The notes: a model not told the origin generated them from the sequence alone. A DNA stretch of 64,000 nt from Linnemannia hyalina (GCA_019671135.1 JAHRHY010000013.1:930001-994000), one strand, 5' to 3'. Shown: positions 32,425 through 45,063, counted from the stretch's first letter. A program made the numbers and translations.

Positions 32425-34174
32425 GGTGGATTGTGATTTTCTGCACAGGAGAAAGGAATGAAGAGGGATGAGGAAGGAAGAGGAGGGAGGAGGAGGGAAG
32501 CTGACTGTGAGATGAGGGAGGGGGCAGTCGCACTGTCCCTGTCAATGAAGACGGAAGCGAGGATGAGTAGGGGATGGAAAAATGGCTAGGCAGGAGGATG
32601 CAAAAGAGAACGAGCAGGGTGTATAATGAAGGTGAGAGAGTGAGAAGTGGGTGAGCAAGAAAACAAAAAGGAAGAAGGTGAGAAAGGAAGCAGAGCGAGG
32701 CGGCCTTCTTTTAAAAGTGGCCGAATGGTAGCATTGTGTTCGAATTCAAATCCCGCGACAGCCTAAGATAAGGTTTTCTCACTTTGTTGATGTCGACTTT
32801 CTTAACCCGCCACGTATTATACTTTGGGTTTGGGCTGTCGTCCTTTTGTTCCTTTCCTCCCATTCCATCGAAAAATCAGACCAGAATTGGGGGAGAAGAT
32901 ATATCTTACAACCTCGGTGCTCCTAGCGACGTACTTTTGCTTGTGCTGGTACTATTAAAATGGCTCTCTTTTTTAGGGACAAGGGGACGCTGTGTTGAAA
33001 TAAGGAGGGCTGTTGGCCCCTAGTTGTCATGATACATATGGTTGGGTGCGTCCAAAAAAGAAAGGAACGTGGCGTTATTGAACAAGGCAGACTCATTTGC
33101 AATATACATACCGAGCAAATATGGCTGGGAGAAAGGGGATGACTTGTTTGTTTGAAAGGAATGAGGCAGCGCTACCCGGGAATGCTTGCTCTCTGAGTGA
33201 ACAACAATCCTCCTTTTCTTTCTTCTCTTTGCTTTCCACGTTTTGAGGAGCTTCGTTCTTTGAGTTGTTCTTTTTCACTTCAGCCTTTTCCACTCTCTTT
33301 CTCTCTCGTCTCTTTTCTCATTCATGCCACCCGCCCACACACCCTCCCCTACCCTCTTCTCCCCTCCTTCTTCTGCCCTCTCCCAGTCAGCACGCTCACT
33401 GACGACTGTTTACTTTCATGCCCTCAACAAACAATACCGATCACCTCTCCATTCCACTCACTCACTATCATCGGCAACGGGTATCGTCTCACACATCGAC
33501 TATTCATTTCTCTGAAGTAGTCATCCTTGTGGGAAAGAAAATAGATGATTCGACGGGACTACTCCTCAACATCTGCATCAATAAAACAGCCCTCGGTTTT
33601 TGACCAGACATACCCTCGGTACTACAGAGGACTGGAGAGCTTAAATGGGCGATTTTTTTTAGGCTGTTGGTGCTGCGTTCGTTACATCTATCAGTGATCA
33701 CAGAAAAAAGAGAGCCCACTTTTCTTTCGAGAAACACGGATCCAGGGACCTACTAGTACACAGCAGGGGATGGTGCCTCTTTAAAAGCAAGTAGCCAATT
33801 TGTCTCAATTATCATATAGGTAGGGGGCCAGTAAACGTTCTCCGGGACAGACAGTCACCTCTACCTTTTGTGTGTCTGTGCGAGTGAAAATTCCGACTGC
33901 AAATGTGAAAGTCAACGATGGTACCATGAAGATCGTCGTTTGTATTACTATCGTTTTGTAGTTGTTGTCGTGAGGTGTAAGAAAAGAAATGGTACAACTA
34001 ATTGGGCGAAAGAGGGAAGGTTAGAAAGGACAAACAGCGAAAAAGAAATACTAGAAAAGAAAGCAATAAGAACGTTGTGTTGGTTGTACAATTTGCATCT
34101 CAGGAAAAAGGAACCAAGAAAGAACGAAAAATATCCATGCGACGATAGAAAATAAAACGAGCCAAGAGACGCCA
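32425..34174. other. intergenic, 1.75 kb
   Basis: It holds the transporter promoter, a tRNA-like fragment at 32717-32765, a 63-codon ATG frame at 33324-33515 behind a CT-rich leader with an AATAAA at about 33580 (possible small transcript, no homologue), and the 3' flank of the minus-strand gene at 34175. Confidence 0.35.
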
Positions 34175-34999
34175 CTAATACTTGGCTGCAACCTCTCTGA
34201 ACAACCGAGTGAACTGTATCATAACATCCTGATGCATCCGAAGGACCACTCGGTGGAGAGCCCTGTCACCACCAATAAGGTGTTGTTCACTTCTGCGACC
34301 AACGTAAACGACATCACCAGCACCAGCATCAGAGCTTGCTGCAGCAGTTGCTGCCGTTGACTGTGTGAGCTCCAATTTCATGCGATCCAAGACCCGGTCA
34401 AGGCGAACTAGGACGTGGCGCAGGTACCGCTTCCGAGCGGCGACTTGGGATTGCGAGAGTTGGTTGATCAAATCCCGGAGGTGAACGAAGGCAGTGTAAT
34501 ACTGGCGACGGATCGTGATCAAGTTCTGACGTTCGCGAGCATTACCCCTGGCGAGGAATGGTCGGGTGTTGCTTGAGTTGTTGGTGCTTTCGGTGTCACT
34601 GCGAGGGTTGTTGGGGTCGGGCGCAGGTGTGTGCGCACGTGTGGATGTGGGTGCGGACGTGGTGAGGTGTGCTTGGATGTGAGCCTGTTGCTGTTCCTCA
34701 ATGGTGTCGAGGTTACGGAAGGAGTCGCGAATGTAGGAGCGCAGGGTGCGAGGACCATAGAGTGGTGCCTGCTGCTCTGGCTGTTCGGATTGTTGTGGCT
34801 GTTCGGGTTGCTGTGGCTGCTCGGATTGCTGTGGCTGCTCTAGTTGCTGTGGCTCGGATATGGAGACTGTTATTGTTGAGTTTTCTGGTGCACTAGTACT
34901 CGTGTTGGTAGTGTTTGTGGTTTGGCTTGAACTTGAACCTGAATCTTCGCTGGACGTGTGGGCGAAAGGCGGGTCCCAGGCCGGGGAGGAGAGCGGCAT
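34175..34999 (-). CDS. hypothetical protein with QPEQ repeats and C-terminal helical domain (274 aa)
   Basis: Single exon with ATG at 34999. The first 60 residues are Ser/Thr/Asn-rich, followed by a Gln/Pro/Glu repeat region (SEQPQQPEQPQQ type), then YGPRTLRSYIRDSFRNLDTI, a second low-complexity spacer, and an Arg/Leu-rich helical domain from about residue 150 (ITIRRQYYTAFVHLRDLINQ, ARKRYLRHVLVRLDRVLDRM). A final helix ends at the stop. No signal peptide or TM segment. Long basic amphipathic helices suggest a coiled-coil or nucleic-acid-associated protein, but the family is not recognised. Confidence 0.6.
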   Translation of the reverse strand: MPLSSPAWDPPFAHTSSEDSGSSSSQTTNTTNTSTSAPENSTITVSISEPQQLEQPQQSEQPQQPEQPQQSEQPEQQAPLYGPRTLRSYIRDSFRNLDTIEEQQQAHIQAHLTTSAPTSTRAHTPAPDPNNPRSDTESTNNSSNTRPFLARGNARERQNLITIRRQYYTAFVHLRDLINQLSQSQVAARKRYLRHVLVRLDRVLDRMKLELTQSTAATAAASSDAGAGDVVYVGRRSEQHLIGGDRALHRVVLRMHQDVMIQFTRLFREVAAKY

Positions 35000-35215
35000 G
35001 ACTGACTTGGCTTTGGTTGGTTTCAGTGCGTTTTGTTGTCCTATGGTTTTGGTGTTGGTGGCAAGAGGAAGAGAGAAAAGAAAAGGCGTGGAAGAGGGAA
35101 ATCAGCCAAGCCTTTTCGTCTGTCTAGTGTTAGTGACTGCCAGAGTGTTACGAGCTAGTTCATCACCTTCCATCATTTTGAAGTATCGGTGATCACGGCT
35201 TCTTTTTCTTTCTGA

Positions 35216-35636
35216 TTATGCTGGCGCATGATGAATCGTTTTGGTGATAAAGTCGAGTCTACGGATCGTTTTGATGATACAGTCGAGTCTATGGAACAGC
35301 TTGACGAGTACCCATAGCTTCAAAAGGCTCCTCCTCCCAATCATCCCTAGGAGAACGTGCAAGTTCATGGTCAACAGGGTTTTTGAAACAAACTTGACAT
35401 CCTCGAAGTCATCGGGGAGAAGTGCGACCTGCTGTCGGAGCACAAACGACTGGGTGTAGAACATAAGTTGGGCGCGCTTCTCTTCCTTACCCTATGTGTT
35501 TCCTCCGAGTATTTGATATTATTCCTGCTCGTGGTTTGAGGATCGAGTCAGTGTCAGTGATGGTGAGGGGCACAGGATCATATAAGGTGGCCATGTCTGC
35601 TTCCTGTTGTGCGTTGAGGATTTTGGCTTCTAGCAT
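35216..35636 (-). pseudogene. short coding relic, family unknown
   Basis: Two minus-strand pieces look coding: ATG at 35636 to TAA at 35487 (MLEAKILNAQQEADMATLYD...), and ATG at 35464 to 35216 (RQQVALLPDDFEDVKFVSKT...). A GTAAGG and a CACCCAG near the junction could bound a 41-bp intron, but the phase does not fit. It ends in a degenerate tandem (KTIRRLDFITKTI). Probably a fragment of a larger lost gene. Confidence 0.3.
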
Positions 35637-36151
35637 TATGTTGATGATGTGTCGATGCTATAATATTTCGTTTAGGTACGAGGATGGTTGTGTTGTGGAA
35701 AGAATTAGGAATAGAGGAAAAAATAACATAACAAAGAAAAGCCGCCACAAAGAGCATATATGGAGATTGACAGTGTGGCATCGGTGTGGTAAAAAAAGTA
35801 AGCTTGCTAGTGATATTGATCGTCGACCATCACTAACCATATTGAACGTGAGGCCTTTTTATTCACGATGAGGACGTTAACAGCTGAAAGGCGGGTTGCA
35901 GGAAAGTAAGGGCAAATACCATGTCAGTGTGACCGTTGCGGTGAAGGTGAATGAACATGAGGGTCCCTAGAATCAAGATACTCGCCGTTTTGGAGTTCGT
36001 TGCAGACACTGCCACTCTGAAACAATGTCCCCGCAGTAAAAATCAAGGTCGCTTTGGACCCCTGTTGTTTTTTTGTTGGCGCGATCACCCTTTCCCACTT
36101 TTTCTCATTTATCTCCCAATCTCACTTTCCACTGTTACACCACCACCGACA

Positions 36152-37972
36152 ATGGACGAGCACAACACATCAATATCAACCCTCCTTCCAGAGCTCAGAG
36201 CAAACCTCGCAATCTATCTCCTCCCCCATGACCTCTCTCAAATGACCCTCGTCTCCAAAGCATGGCATCACGCATACACCCCCTTCCTCTACTCCCATAT
36301 CACCCTCCAGAACCAAACTCAAGATCTCGCATTTCTCACACCCGAGTCCAAAGCAACCTTCCTTCTGTATAGGCAGCATATCCGGGTTTTTCGAACCCGC
36401 TCGACTCGCGGGAATGTTATCCAACAGTTCTTGAATACCCTCGTCCTTCCTAAACACTTACGAGGAGGGTTATCAGAGCCTCCAGAGATGCGGTTGACGG
36501 AATTGTATCTGATGGGGGACAAGTTTAGGAAAAACGGCAACGATTGTGTCCTCAAGATCCTGGAGGCTTGCAGCTCAACACTCCGGAAACTCCAACTCGA
36601 CGTCGAGACCCTGGCCAGCAACCAACACCAACACCTCTTGCCACTCCTCCGTATCATCTGCGACTCCATGACACAGCTCCAACACCTCAGCCTCTTCAGA
36701 AAGCTCGTTGTCCAGATCCAACCCCTCGCCATGCGGTGCTTTCTCGAAACCTGTCCTTCTTCCCTCATTACCCTCACCCTCGGTTGGTTTCATTTCCCCA
36801 TCCAATCCAAGGACAAGGACGAAGAGACAAAGGACCCTGCCGCAGTCAGAGGTGCTAAGCCTCATCCGAATTTGAAGGTGTTTAGTCTGGGTGCGGGGTA
36901 CAGTTCGGCGTTTACGCCAGTGGATCCGGAGGTCTCGTCGGCGATCTTTGTCCGCTTCCTCCAGAGCTGTTCGCCGGGCATCAAGACCTATGGAATCAAC
37001 AGCAATCACTCCTGGGAGTTCATTCAGCCAGAGGTGACCGATGCTGTGGCTACGCTAACAGGGGCCAGGCCACGGTACTTTCAGGTGGACGCAGTCGAGT
37101 TCTCTTCCGAGGAGGACCAAGCCATGGCAGACGAGGTATCAAGTCTCTGGAGGACCCATCAAGAAACCCCCAACAATAACGACAAACCTCGAGAAGTATG
37201 GACATCGATTAAGATGGGGGGTTGCCCACTCTCCTCACCCATCACCTTCAACACCATCCTAGAATCCTGTCAACACGGTCTCCAGAACCTTCAGATCCAC
37301 CTCGGAGAAGGCATTACCAACAACGATCTCCAAACCATACTCCACACTGGCACCGCATTACGGCGCCTCACCTTCAAAAACAATTGGCCATCACTCGATT
37401 TTCGGGTCATGTTGCAATCGACCTGGAACTGCACACTTCTTACAGAACTCAATATCCAGATCACCAACATCCCACGGCCCGACGTCCTCTTCGACTGGAA
37501 AGGCGACAGGATCTTCCCCCTCCCAGACCGAGCAGAAACCGCCACCAGCAGCAGCAGTATGGAAATGGATGAGAGCCGTCGTATCCAGAGAGAAATATAT
37601 ACCCGCCTCGCAACCCTCGTCAACCTAGAGTCCCTCCAACTGGGCGCCACTCGACAACTCCCCAGTGTCAAAGTCACAATCCCCCACAATGGGAAAACAG
37701 GATCCTTCCATAGGAGTCAGCAGTTGGACTGTCTCGAAATGTCGCTCGACAGTGGGATGGATATCCTGTCAGGGATGAAGAGTCTCAGGAAGCTGTATGT
37801 CCACCGAATGGAACACCGGATCGGGATTCGTGAAATGAAATGGTTCGAGAGAGAGTTTCCCGAATTCCAGTCTCTTTTTGGAATCGAGACTCAGACAAAG
37901 AGGACCTGTCTGCTCTATGACCTCGATGATCCTGACCTCAACAAGTGTGGTGTTGGATACGAATGGTCTTAA
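36152..37972 (+). CDS. F-box/LRR-like protein, type I (606 aa)
   Basis: Intronless. The ATG at 36152 follows an ACCGACA leader. The F-box is at about residues 10-50 (LLPELRANLAIYLLPHDLSQ, KAWHHAYTPFLY). Leucine-rich middle, then the type I C-terminal signature: NIPRPDVLFDWKGD, IQREIYTRLATL, LEMSLDSGMDILSGM and MEHRIGIREMKWFER. It differs from the others by a Ser-rich insertion (TATSSSSMEMDE) after the IPRPD block. Predicted SCF adaptor. The stop codon lies 86 bp from the convergent FANCD2 stop; an AATAAA is at about 37993. Confidence 0.85.
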   Translation: MDEHNTSISTLLPELRANLAIYLLPHDLSQMTLVSKAWHHAYTPFLYSHITLQNQTQDLAFLTPESKATFLLYRQHIRVFRTRSTRGNVIQQFLNTLVLPKHLRGGLSEPPEMRLTELYLMGDKFRKNGNDCVLKILEACSSTLRKLQLDVETLASNQHQHLLPLLRIICDSMTQLQHLSLFRKLVVQIQPLAMRCFLETCPSSLITLTLGWFHFPIQSKDKDEETKDPAAVRGAKPHPNLKVFSLGAGYSSAFTPVDPEVSSAIFVRFLQSCSPGIKTYGINSNHSWEFIQPEVTDAVATLTGARPRYFQVDAVEFSSEEDQAMADEVSSLWRTHQETPNNNDKPREVWTSIKMGGCPLSSPITFNTILESCQHGLQNLQIHLGEGITNNDLQTILHTGTALRRLTFKNNWPSLDFRVMLQSTWNCTLLTELNIQITNIPRPDVLFDWKGDRIFPLPDRAETATSSSSMEMDESRRIQREIYTRLATLVNLESLQLGATRQLPSVKVTIPHNGKTGSFHRSQQLDCLEMSLDSGMDILSGMKSLRKLYVHRMEHRIGIREMKWFEREFPEFQSLFGIETQTKRTCLLYDLDDPDLNKCGVGYEWS

Positions 37973-38058
37973 ACGAACGAAAGCCTCAATTGAATAAATG
38001 AAAGAACTTGTGGTCTGCAAAACGTGTTCTTTATTAACTCGTGCAAACGCGCAGTTAA

Positions 38059-41000
38059 TTAGCAAGAATCTCCTTCCTCATCTTCAGACCCTTCGCCATC
38101 CTCTTCCTCTTCGTCATCACTATACACCTCTTCGTCATCATCTTGATCCGCATAGTCGTCAATATACGGATTCCGGGTCCGCCGGCGTCTCTCTGCACGC
38201 TCGTCCTGCTCCTGCAATATCCTATCCGCATACTCGTCGTCCTCGTCCTCACTACCGTCTTCCTCCCCTTCATCCTCTTCCTCGTCATCATCCTCATCGT
38301 CTTCGTCATCCAGATCAATCGATCCCTCGCGGGGGATAGACCGTTTCTTTATCAGTTTCCGCCTGGCAGGAAGGAGTACCGTATCTGCTTCATCGTCATC
38401 CTCGGCTTCCAGATCAATCGATTTTTCCCGGGTAGTTCGTTTCTTGGATGCTTTCCGCCTGACAGGAAGAATACCCTCGTCGTCATCGTCTTCATCGTCA
38501 TCCTCTGCGCCATTATCCTGGAGTGCCGAATGTACTGGCTCCATTGCTTCGTCGCCACTCATGTCACTGTTTGTGATTTGACTATACAACCCAGCCCGAG
38601 AGAGAACAGAAAATAAAAAGTCAGTCTTCCCACCAAGAAAAAAGGACAGCGCAACGAATGTAGACGTACCAATATAGCGAAAAAAAACATACCTCATGGT
38701 GTGGATCCTGGCGCTTTCAGACTCAGCATCCCGTTCAGTCGGTTTCCGCTTTTTGGGGGCAGTCACCTTTTTGCCCGCCGTCACCGCCTTCGCCTTTGTC
38801 TTCTTGTTGCCACCAACTGCTGCATTTGTCGCATCGGCCGCCTGTTTCCTCTTCTTGGGGGTGGCCGCACGTGCACGTTTCTTGGAAATCTTTCCAGGCG
38901 CCTTCTTTGTGGGTTGATGGCTGGTTTCGCCGTTCTCACTCATCGACGCAATTTCATCCACAACATCCTCGTCCTGTTCGTCTTCAGAGATAACTGGCAG
39001 CTGTGAGCTGATCTCCTCGCCCGCCAAGTTCCTGTGCTTCAGATTTCCGAGCCAGAACGCCGCACTGGCATCGTTGTTCTCCAGCATCAACTTGACCTCA
39101 AAGATCAAACTCTCCATCGTTTTCCTGATGGCCGGAACCATCGCCGTCAGCGATTGCTCCCGCGATGCCTTGGCGTGGCCGCACACATTCTACAAATAGA
39201 AATATAAGAGAAAATATTTAGATACATGACATCTGAATTTTTACGGCCCACTCATATCAAAAGCTGCTTCATAACGGTACCTGTAGGGATCGCGTGGCTG
39301 ATTGTAGGTTGTTCTTGAAGATCTTGGCAACTGTATCCTGGTGTCCACGGAAGTGCACACCCATGAATGGCAACACCCGCTTGATGAATTGGTCCATGAA
39401 TATCTTGGAATGCTTCAAGGTCACAGCCAGAACCTCGCGTTTGTCGTTCGACTTTACGAACGCAGCCAACTTTTGGAAACAGTGGGACAGATCTGAAACG
39501 TGACTAAAAGCCGTGTCAATACTGTCAAAGTGATCCTCTGTAAACTCACTCACAAGTCCGACCAGTTGTACATACAAAACCTACGAGATTGAGTGAATCA
39601 GATGAGATGTTGGTCAATATGACTTCAGCCGGCGCCGATAAGAAATACAAGAAAAACGCTATAGAATGCAACATCCTTTGCAGTCATACTTTCGTGTATG
39701 TGGTGAAGGTTTGGGTGGTCAACATGGGATGCAGTTCCGAGTGACCCTCATCCTGATCCAGGAACGATGGCAACACGTTCGTGATATACTGGTTGATCAT
39801 CTCTAAGCGCACATCAGATTTTCCGATCTGTTGTCCAAGCACGTAGGCCAGTCTGTCACTCTATGTTCCCAATATCAAAACATCGTTAGATCAACGATCT
39901 TCTCCGTGGAGGGACCAGACTCAAATTCAAGAATTTGTAGCATTTTGTGACATACCTTGATGATGTTAGTCGAAGGCCAACTGTAAGACAAGACTTCCGT
40001 TGCAAGAGTCGAGGCCCTGACCATAGTTTCCTGGTTGGGTGGAACCAAATCCAGCATCTTGTCAAACACCTCTAGCAGCATGGCAGAGGTCTCAAAGTTG
40101 GGCATCATCTCGCGCCATTTTGCCAGGTTGTTGAATGCCTCGACCGCCATAGCCGACAAGTTAATCGAGCTTTGAATGGCAGCCAGCTGCTCCTCCGAGG
40201 CAAGGTCCATTGCAAGAGCTTTCAGCAGGTCCTATACAGTCAGTATGCGTAGTGTTTTGTGAGTAAATCCTGACCAGCAGTTCAGGGCCGTTGGTAATAG
40301 AAACACAAAGAGCTGTTCAACTTACTAGGCGAAGCGCCTTCTGGTCGCTTGCTCGGAGCTCATTCCATGACAGCAAAGCCAAAAGTAACTTGAGTGATAT
40401 ACTGAGACACTCCCGAACAACGACATGATCTTCCGGCTCGCTAGATTGATCCATATCCTAATAAACATACAGGTAAGAAGTATTAGCGTTAGGGTCGTAG
40501 TGCCGCAGCATGAAGGGGAAAGATGACTTCAGTACAGTCGAGGCCTTACCTCGTCGTCGCTGAAAAGGAGATGCAGGATCATCCTCGTCTTGGTGACGAT
40601 ATGGGGTACGATCTTCAAAACCTGCTTCATGAAGTCTGCAGATGACATGCGAATCAACGCGGGGTTGTTGGTAGTAGGAGTGATGGGCTTCTTGGCAAAG
40701 GGGTTATGAGCGACGGGTGCGGGCAACTTGAAGGTGATTTTGGCAAGCAGATCCTTCAAAAGGAATCGGATCTCTGAGAACCGAAGCTGTACCGCGTTGC
40801 TCTTGTTGTACTCTGAAACTTCGAAAATCTCGCGGGTGATAGGCTGGTGGACTCGGAGAACTTGGAACACATCGATCTATTCATACCGTTGAATAGAAGA
40901 AAGTAAGTGTTAATAGACGTTCCGATCTGGAGGGCATTATTGTGAACGAAACGTTGAGTTGGGAAATACTTACTTCAAACTCTCGCATGTACGGGCTCAG

Positions 41001-44000
41001 TGACTCCAGAGTAACCAATTCTGTCGACAATGTCGTAAATTTTCCCGAGGAAGCGCTATCGATATCAATCGCCCTTAGCGATTTTTTGCCTTGTGAAGTG
41101 GAAGAGGTGGACGACAATGACAGCGATCCTCCAATAGTTAACGCTTTTCGAGCGAGTGTGTCCTTCGACTTGACATGAATCGCCTCAAGCGGTCTGAATC
41201 CAGGGACGCTCTTCAAGACATGTCGAAGCATTTCCTCCATCTCCGATATCTGTTGCAGTCGAAGGATGATGCGGGCTAAGAAAGTGACAAAACAAGGTCG
41301 GTATCAGCCACTGAACATGAATTTTCATTGGCTAGAAATAAATAAATAGTTTGTGAACTCTTACCCAAGGTTTGATCCCCCGCATCGTATGAGAAGGCGT
41401 TAGAGATCTCACGGAACCTAATGCAAGTACGTAACCAACATAAGTTAATCACTGGCCCAAAACCGTTGGCATTTGATGAACAATTACGCCGCAATCTGGG
41501 ATAAACAACGTACCAATTGATCGCGCACAGAAGTCCCTGCGCGGCAGCATGACAAATCTCTGGGCTGTAGACTTCCGAGATGTCTTCAAGATACTCGTGC
41601 TTGAACATCGTGATTCCACAACCGAGCAGTCCGTCAATGTCATCTAATCCGTTGTCGCTGGTGACTTTCTCAGTTGCCTGGAGCAATTTGAAGAGCGAGC
41701 ACAAATACACAGCGCCGTCGGCAGTCTCGATCAAAGTCCCTTGAGATGCAATCTTGGACAGGTCCGCGCACAGACTTGGCATAATACTGATCGACAGCTC
41801 AGATTCCTATTCGGAAAGGTAGAGTGTGTGAGTATTTGCCCCCATGATAATACCAGAGACAAGTCACCCGATTAACATATGATGACAGTGATTTACAGGT
41901 CCGTCGAGGTTCATCCATCGTTCCATGGCAATGTTGCGTGTGGGCTTCATAGGGAAAGTCTCGTTCGCTCCGCAAACAAACGTCTCCGCAAACTGGTTCG
42001 AGAATTCCTCCTTGACCCAAATAACCAGCTTTGGATTCAATTTTCCTGACACAACCATGCTTGCGAGTTCGTCAAACGTCATAGCCAAGCAGACCTACAT
42101 GGAGTAACAGTGGAGTAAAATTCAGTATAATAGAACTGCAACGAGGTGTAGCACTCTTTTCATGAATAGATAACCATGAGACGCAGGTTTCTTACCGCTG
42201 ACCGCTGGCAATACTCTTTGATCATATGAAGGTACTGCACGGAGATCTTGAGAAGTGGGTCCACTTCTGCTTGCCGGTGACTGGCAACTGCTTGACTTGA
42301 CGATCCCTTCTCATCCCCACCGTTTTCCGTGACACCGAATGCCTGGACCAGCGCAATGGCACCCATGACTCCGATCTTTTTGGCCTGCACTGTTGGGTTG
42401 GAGAGTTGCTTCCTGATAAAGATATTCAGATCCGTGATCAACGTCCCCGAGTCGCAAGATATTTCGTCCTAGTGAGCGATTGGAAACAGGTTCTTGTCAG
42501 GTTGCGAAGCGCTCATTCACCTACTTCAAAATACGTTCAGTGACGACCAGAAACAAAGCCCTAATAATCATACCTCACGTGCAAGCGACCCAAGGATGAC
42601 AAAGAGCAGTCGAATGTGTTCAAGCGACATATTGTCCATGTAGCTCAAGACTCCCTTTATGAACAAGCTGTACTCATTCAAAGCCGACCGCGAGACCTGC
42701 ACAATATCCTGCAGCACCGCCAACGACGCGTCGATTTCGATGCTTGACCCACTTCCGATATGAACGAGTAATGATCCAACAATCTCCTGACGGTAATATC
42801 CATCTGACACCTGAAACGCACTTGTGTAAAGTGCCGATGCAGTCCTTGCAACTATTGGGTGGTTTTGGCTAGACCGTAACAGGTTTTCAGAGATCGAGAG
42901 AACAGCCGACATGTATCTGGAGGAGGCAATGTGTATGATATTTGTAAATCGTTGCTAATAACACGAACATAACCTTAAGCGAAGCGAGCGGTGTTTTGTA
43001 AGCCGGTAAACTTACTCTCGCAGGGACACTCCGTGGACCAAGATGGTATCCTCCAGTAGCTTCCTTGTCAACAGGCCTTCAATAATCTTTTTGCGGATCA
43101 TGACCTCTACTTTTTTCTTCAAACTAACGATTGAGTACAGAATGAACATGACCATGACATCAATCACTTTGTACTGGCCCTAAAAGCGAAAAGAGGCGAA
43201 GCTGTCAGAAATGGCACCTGAACATGTTCTAGTCACATAGTACGCGAAAGGTACATTCCTCCATGTTAGCAACTTACGGGTTTGGAAATGGCGACCAGCG
43301 CCTTGAACCACGCGTCCATGACAAACTTTTGGAATCTAATACCGATTTTAAGAGCATCTATTGAACCGGGCATGGGAAGATATGGCCGTTGTGAATAGAT
43401 GCCACTAGAATTTTGTCCGCAGCGCCCCATAACATCCCTGTAACGACCTCGTTCAAGGCATACCTAGAATCAGGACCTCCGGTGTTTGGTTGATAGAGAC
43501 CTTCTTTGACTTTGTCCTGGAGCTCTTTTGAAGTTTGTTGATAGACCGAAAGTCCAGCTTTTGGCGAATCGTTTCAATGACATCTCCCACGTTATCCGGT
43601 TCCACAGTTTGCAGCAAGAACTTGATCACAATTGGAAGGTCATCCAGCTCTGCCGAGATCAGCTTGTTCATAACATGATTCCTCGCGTTGACCTAATCGA
43701 AAACAATGTGTAGTCAATAACTGTTGTTATTGGGCAGATCGACACTCCAGTAACTATCTCTAGCTCATATACAGCTGCCTCTTGACTCAGAATGAGCAAA
43801 CCCATACATACCAGCATATCCGACTGCAAGTTCAAGTTCGACAACGCATCCAGAATCGGCACCATAAGCTCAGAAGAACTCTCCATCAACTCGAAAAGTC
43901 CAAGAACAACAGCCTACATGGCATGGAAAGTAATAGATCGAATGAGTAAGAGTTTCCATATTGCAGGAACAAATCCACAAAGATCTTCATCAAGGCATGG

Positions 44001-44870
44001 TACCTTGTGCTCCGAATCTGGCACAATCTCTGGTAAACTGGTAATAATATCTCGTTGAATTGTGACAGAAGACACTCCGATGACCTAGTGACAAGCAGGA
44101 AGAGTCTTAGTTACGCTATGAAAGATAACACACCCGTGTAGAAACCAACTATGAGAATATTCAGTCTATATGTACCTCGAGCAACTTGGCAGAGAGTTGC
44201 GCTGGCTCAATGATGTTGTTCAGCCATCTCATCTGTTGCAGAATAAGTTTCGGTGTAGATGACTCCTTCTCCCTACATAGTCCCACATTCGAAAAAAATC
44301 ATGTGTTAGTTCCAGCAGACTGACAGTGACAGTATTTGACTCGCTCAGTACCCTTCCCCCCCCTGCGACGGCAATGATGTTGTTGCTACTTACTCATCGC
44401 TTAGGAAGCCAAATATCCGCTCCAGCAGCGCTTCCATAAGTCCTGGCTGAATGATGTCGATACTCAACAGGATGCGGACCAAACTCTCGCCGTTCGAAAG
44501 CCTATAAAGTACGGACAAAAAGATACCTGAGTTCACTATGTCATTTGATAACTCGATCCACAGTTTGCTGGTCAGCATACAGGCCAGAAAGAAGGCGTGA
44601 CACTTACGCCTGCTGGCCTTTGTCGCTTGACTTGATGATGGGGATAAGACATTTCCGCAGGTTATCAGCATCTTCCAAATGCTCCTGAAGACCTTCAAGG
44701 AAAGACTCGACACAGCTTGCTCCTGATGCACCGCCACGCTGAATCAGTCGAGAAGCCTCTCGTTGAAATCGCGAAGGCTCTACATTAAGCACGTTGGGCG
44801 CGCCATTCTGTCCGAGCTCGAGACCTGCTTGCTGGCAGATGGCGTTGAAGGATCCCGGCCCGTTGTTCAT
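38059..44870 (-). CDS. FANCD2: FANCD2 orthologue (about 1603 aa, 21 exons)
   Basis: Exons: 44870-44608, 44501-44394, 44272-44176, 44084-44004, 43913-43812, 43692-43464, 43357-43278, 43179-43016, 42916-42574, 42468-42196, 42094-41897, 41806-41514, 41417-41365, 41275-40974, 40876-40550, 40457-40326, 40231-39956, 39860-39690, 39580-39281, 39189-38693, 38581-38059. All GT-AG junctions keep frame over 1604 codons. Family landmarks in order: LVRILLSIDIIQPGLMEALL, RDIITSLPEIVPDS, LDDLPIVIKFLLQTVEPDNV, FIKGVLSYMDNMSLEHIRLL, FDELASMVVSGKLNPKLVIW, DGLLGCGITMF, NWFREISNAF, VCGHAKASREQSL and AFWLGNLKHRNLAGEEI. FANCD2 clamps DNA with FANCI in interstrand-crosslink repair. The C-terminus has a long basic then Asp/Glu-rich tail, a likely nuclear-localisation and chromatin region. 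Residue 406 is Thr where the vertebrate monoubiquitinated Lys aligns. Introns are mostly 70-150 bp. Confidence 0.93.
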
Positions 44871-45063
44871 TTTTTCACGTCCTTGAAAGGTCAGGGGCGA
44901 GACACAAGTGTGGGAAGGTCGAGGGTCGGAGGTGTGGATGTGCAGATTTGGTGGCAATGAAGAGAGAAACAAAAAAACCAGGGTAAGTTGTGAACAGTAG
45001 CGAAGTACAAAAATTGGTGGCAAGCGCGCTCGCTTTATTTTTGTGAATGAGGACTGCTTTTTT

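Noticed and set aside
33324..33515. 63-codon ATG frame in the transporter promoter region
   Set aside because: Pro/Ser-rich composition follows from CT-rich DNA. A leader and an AATAAA are present but coding evidence is too weak to call a gene.
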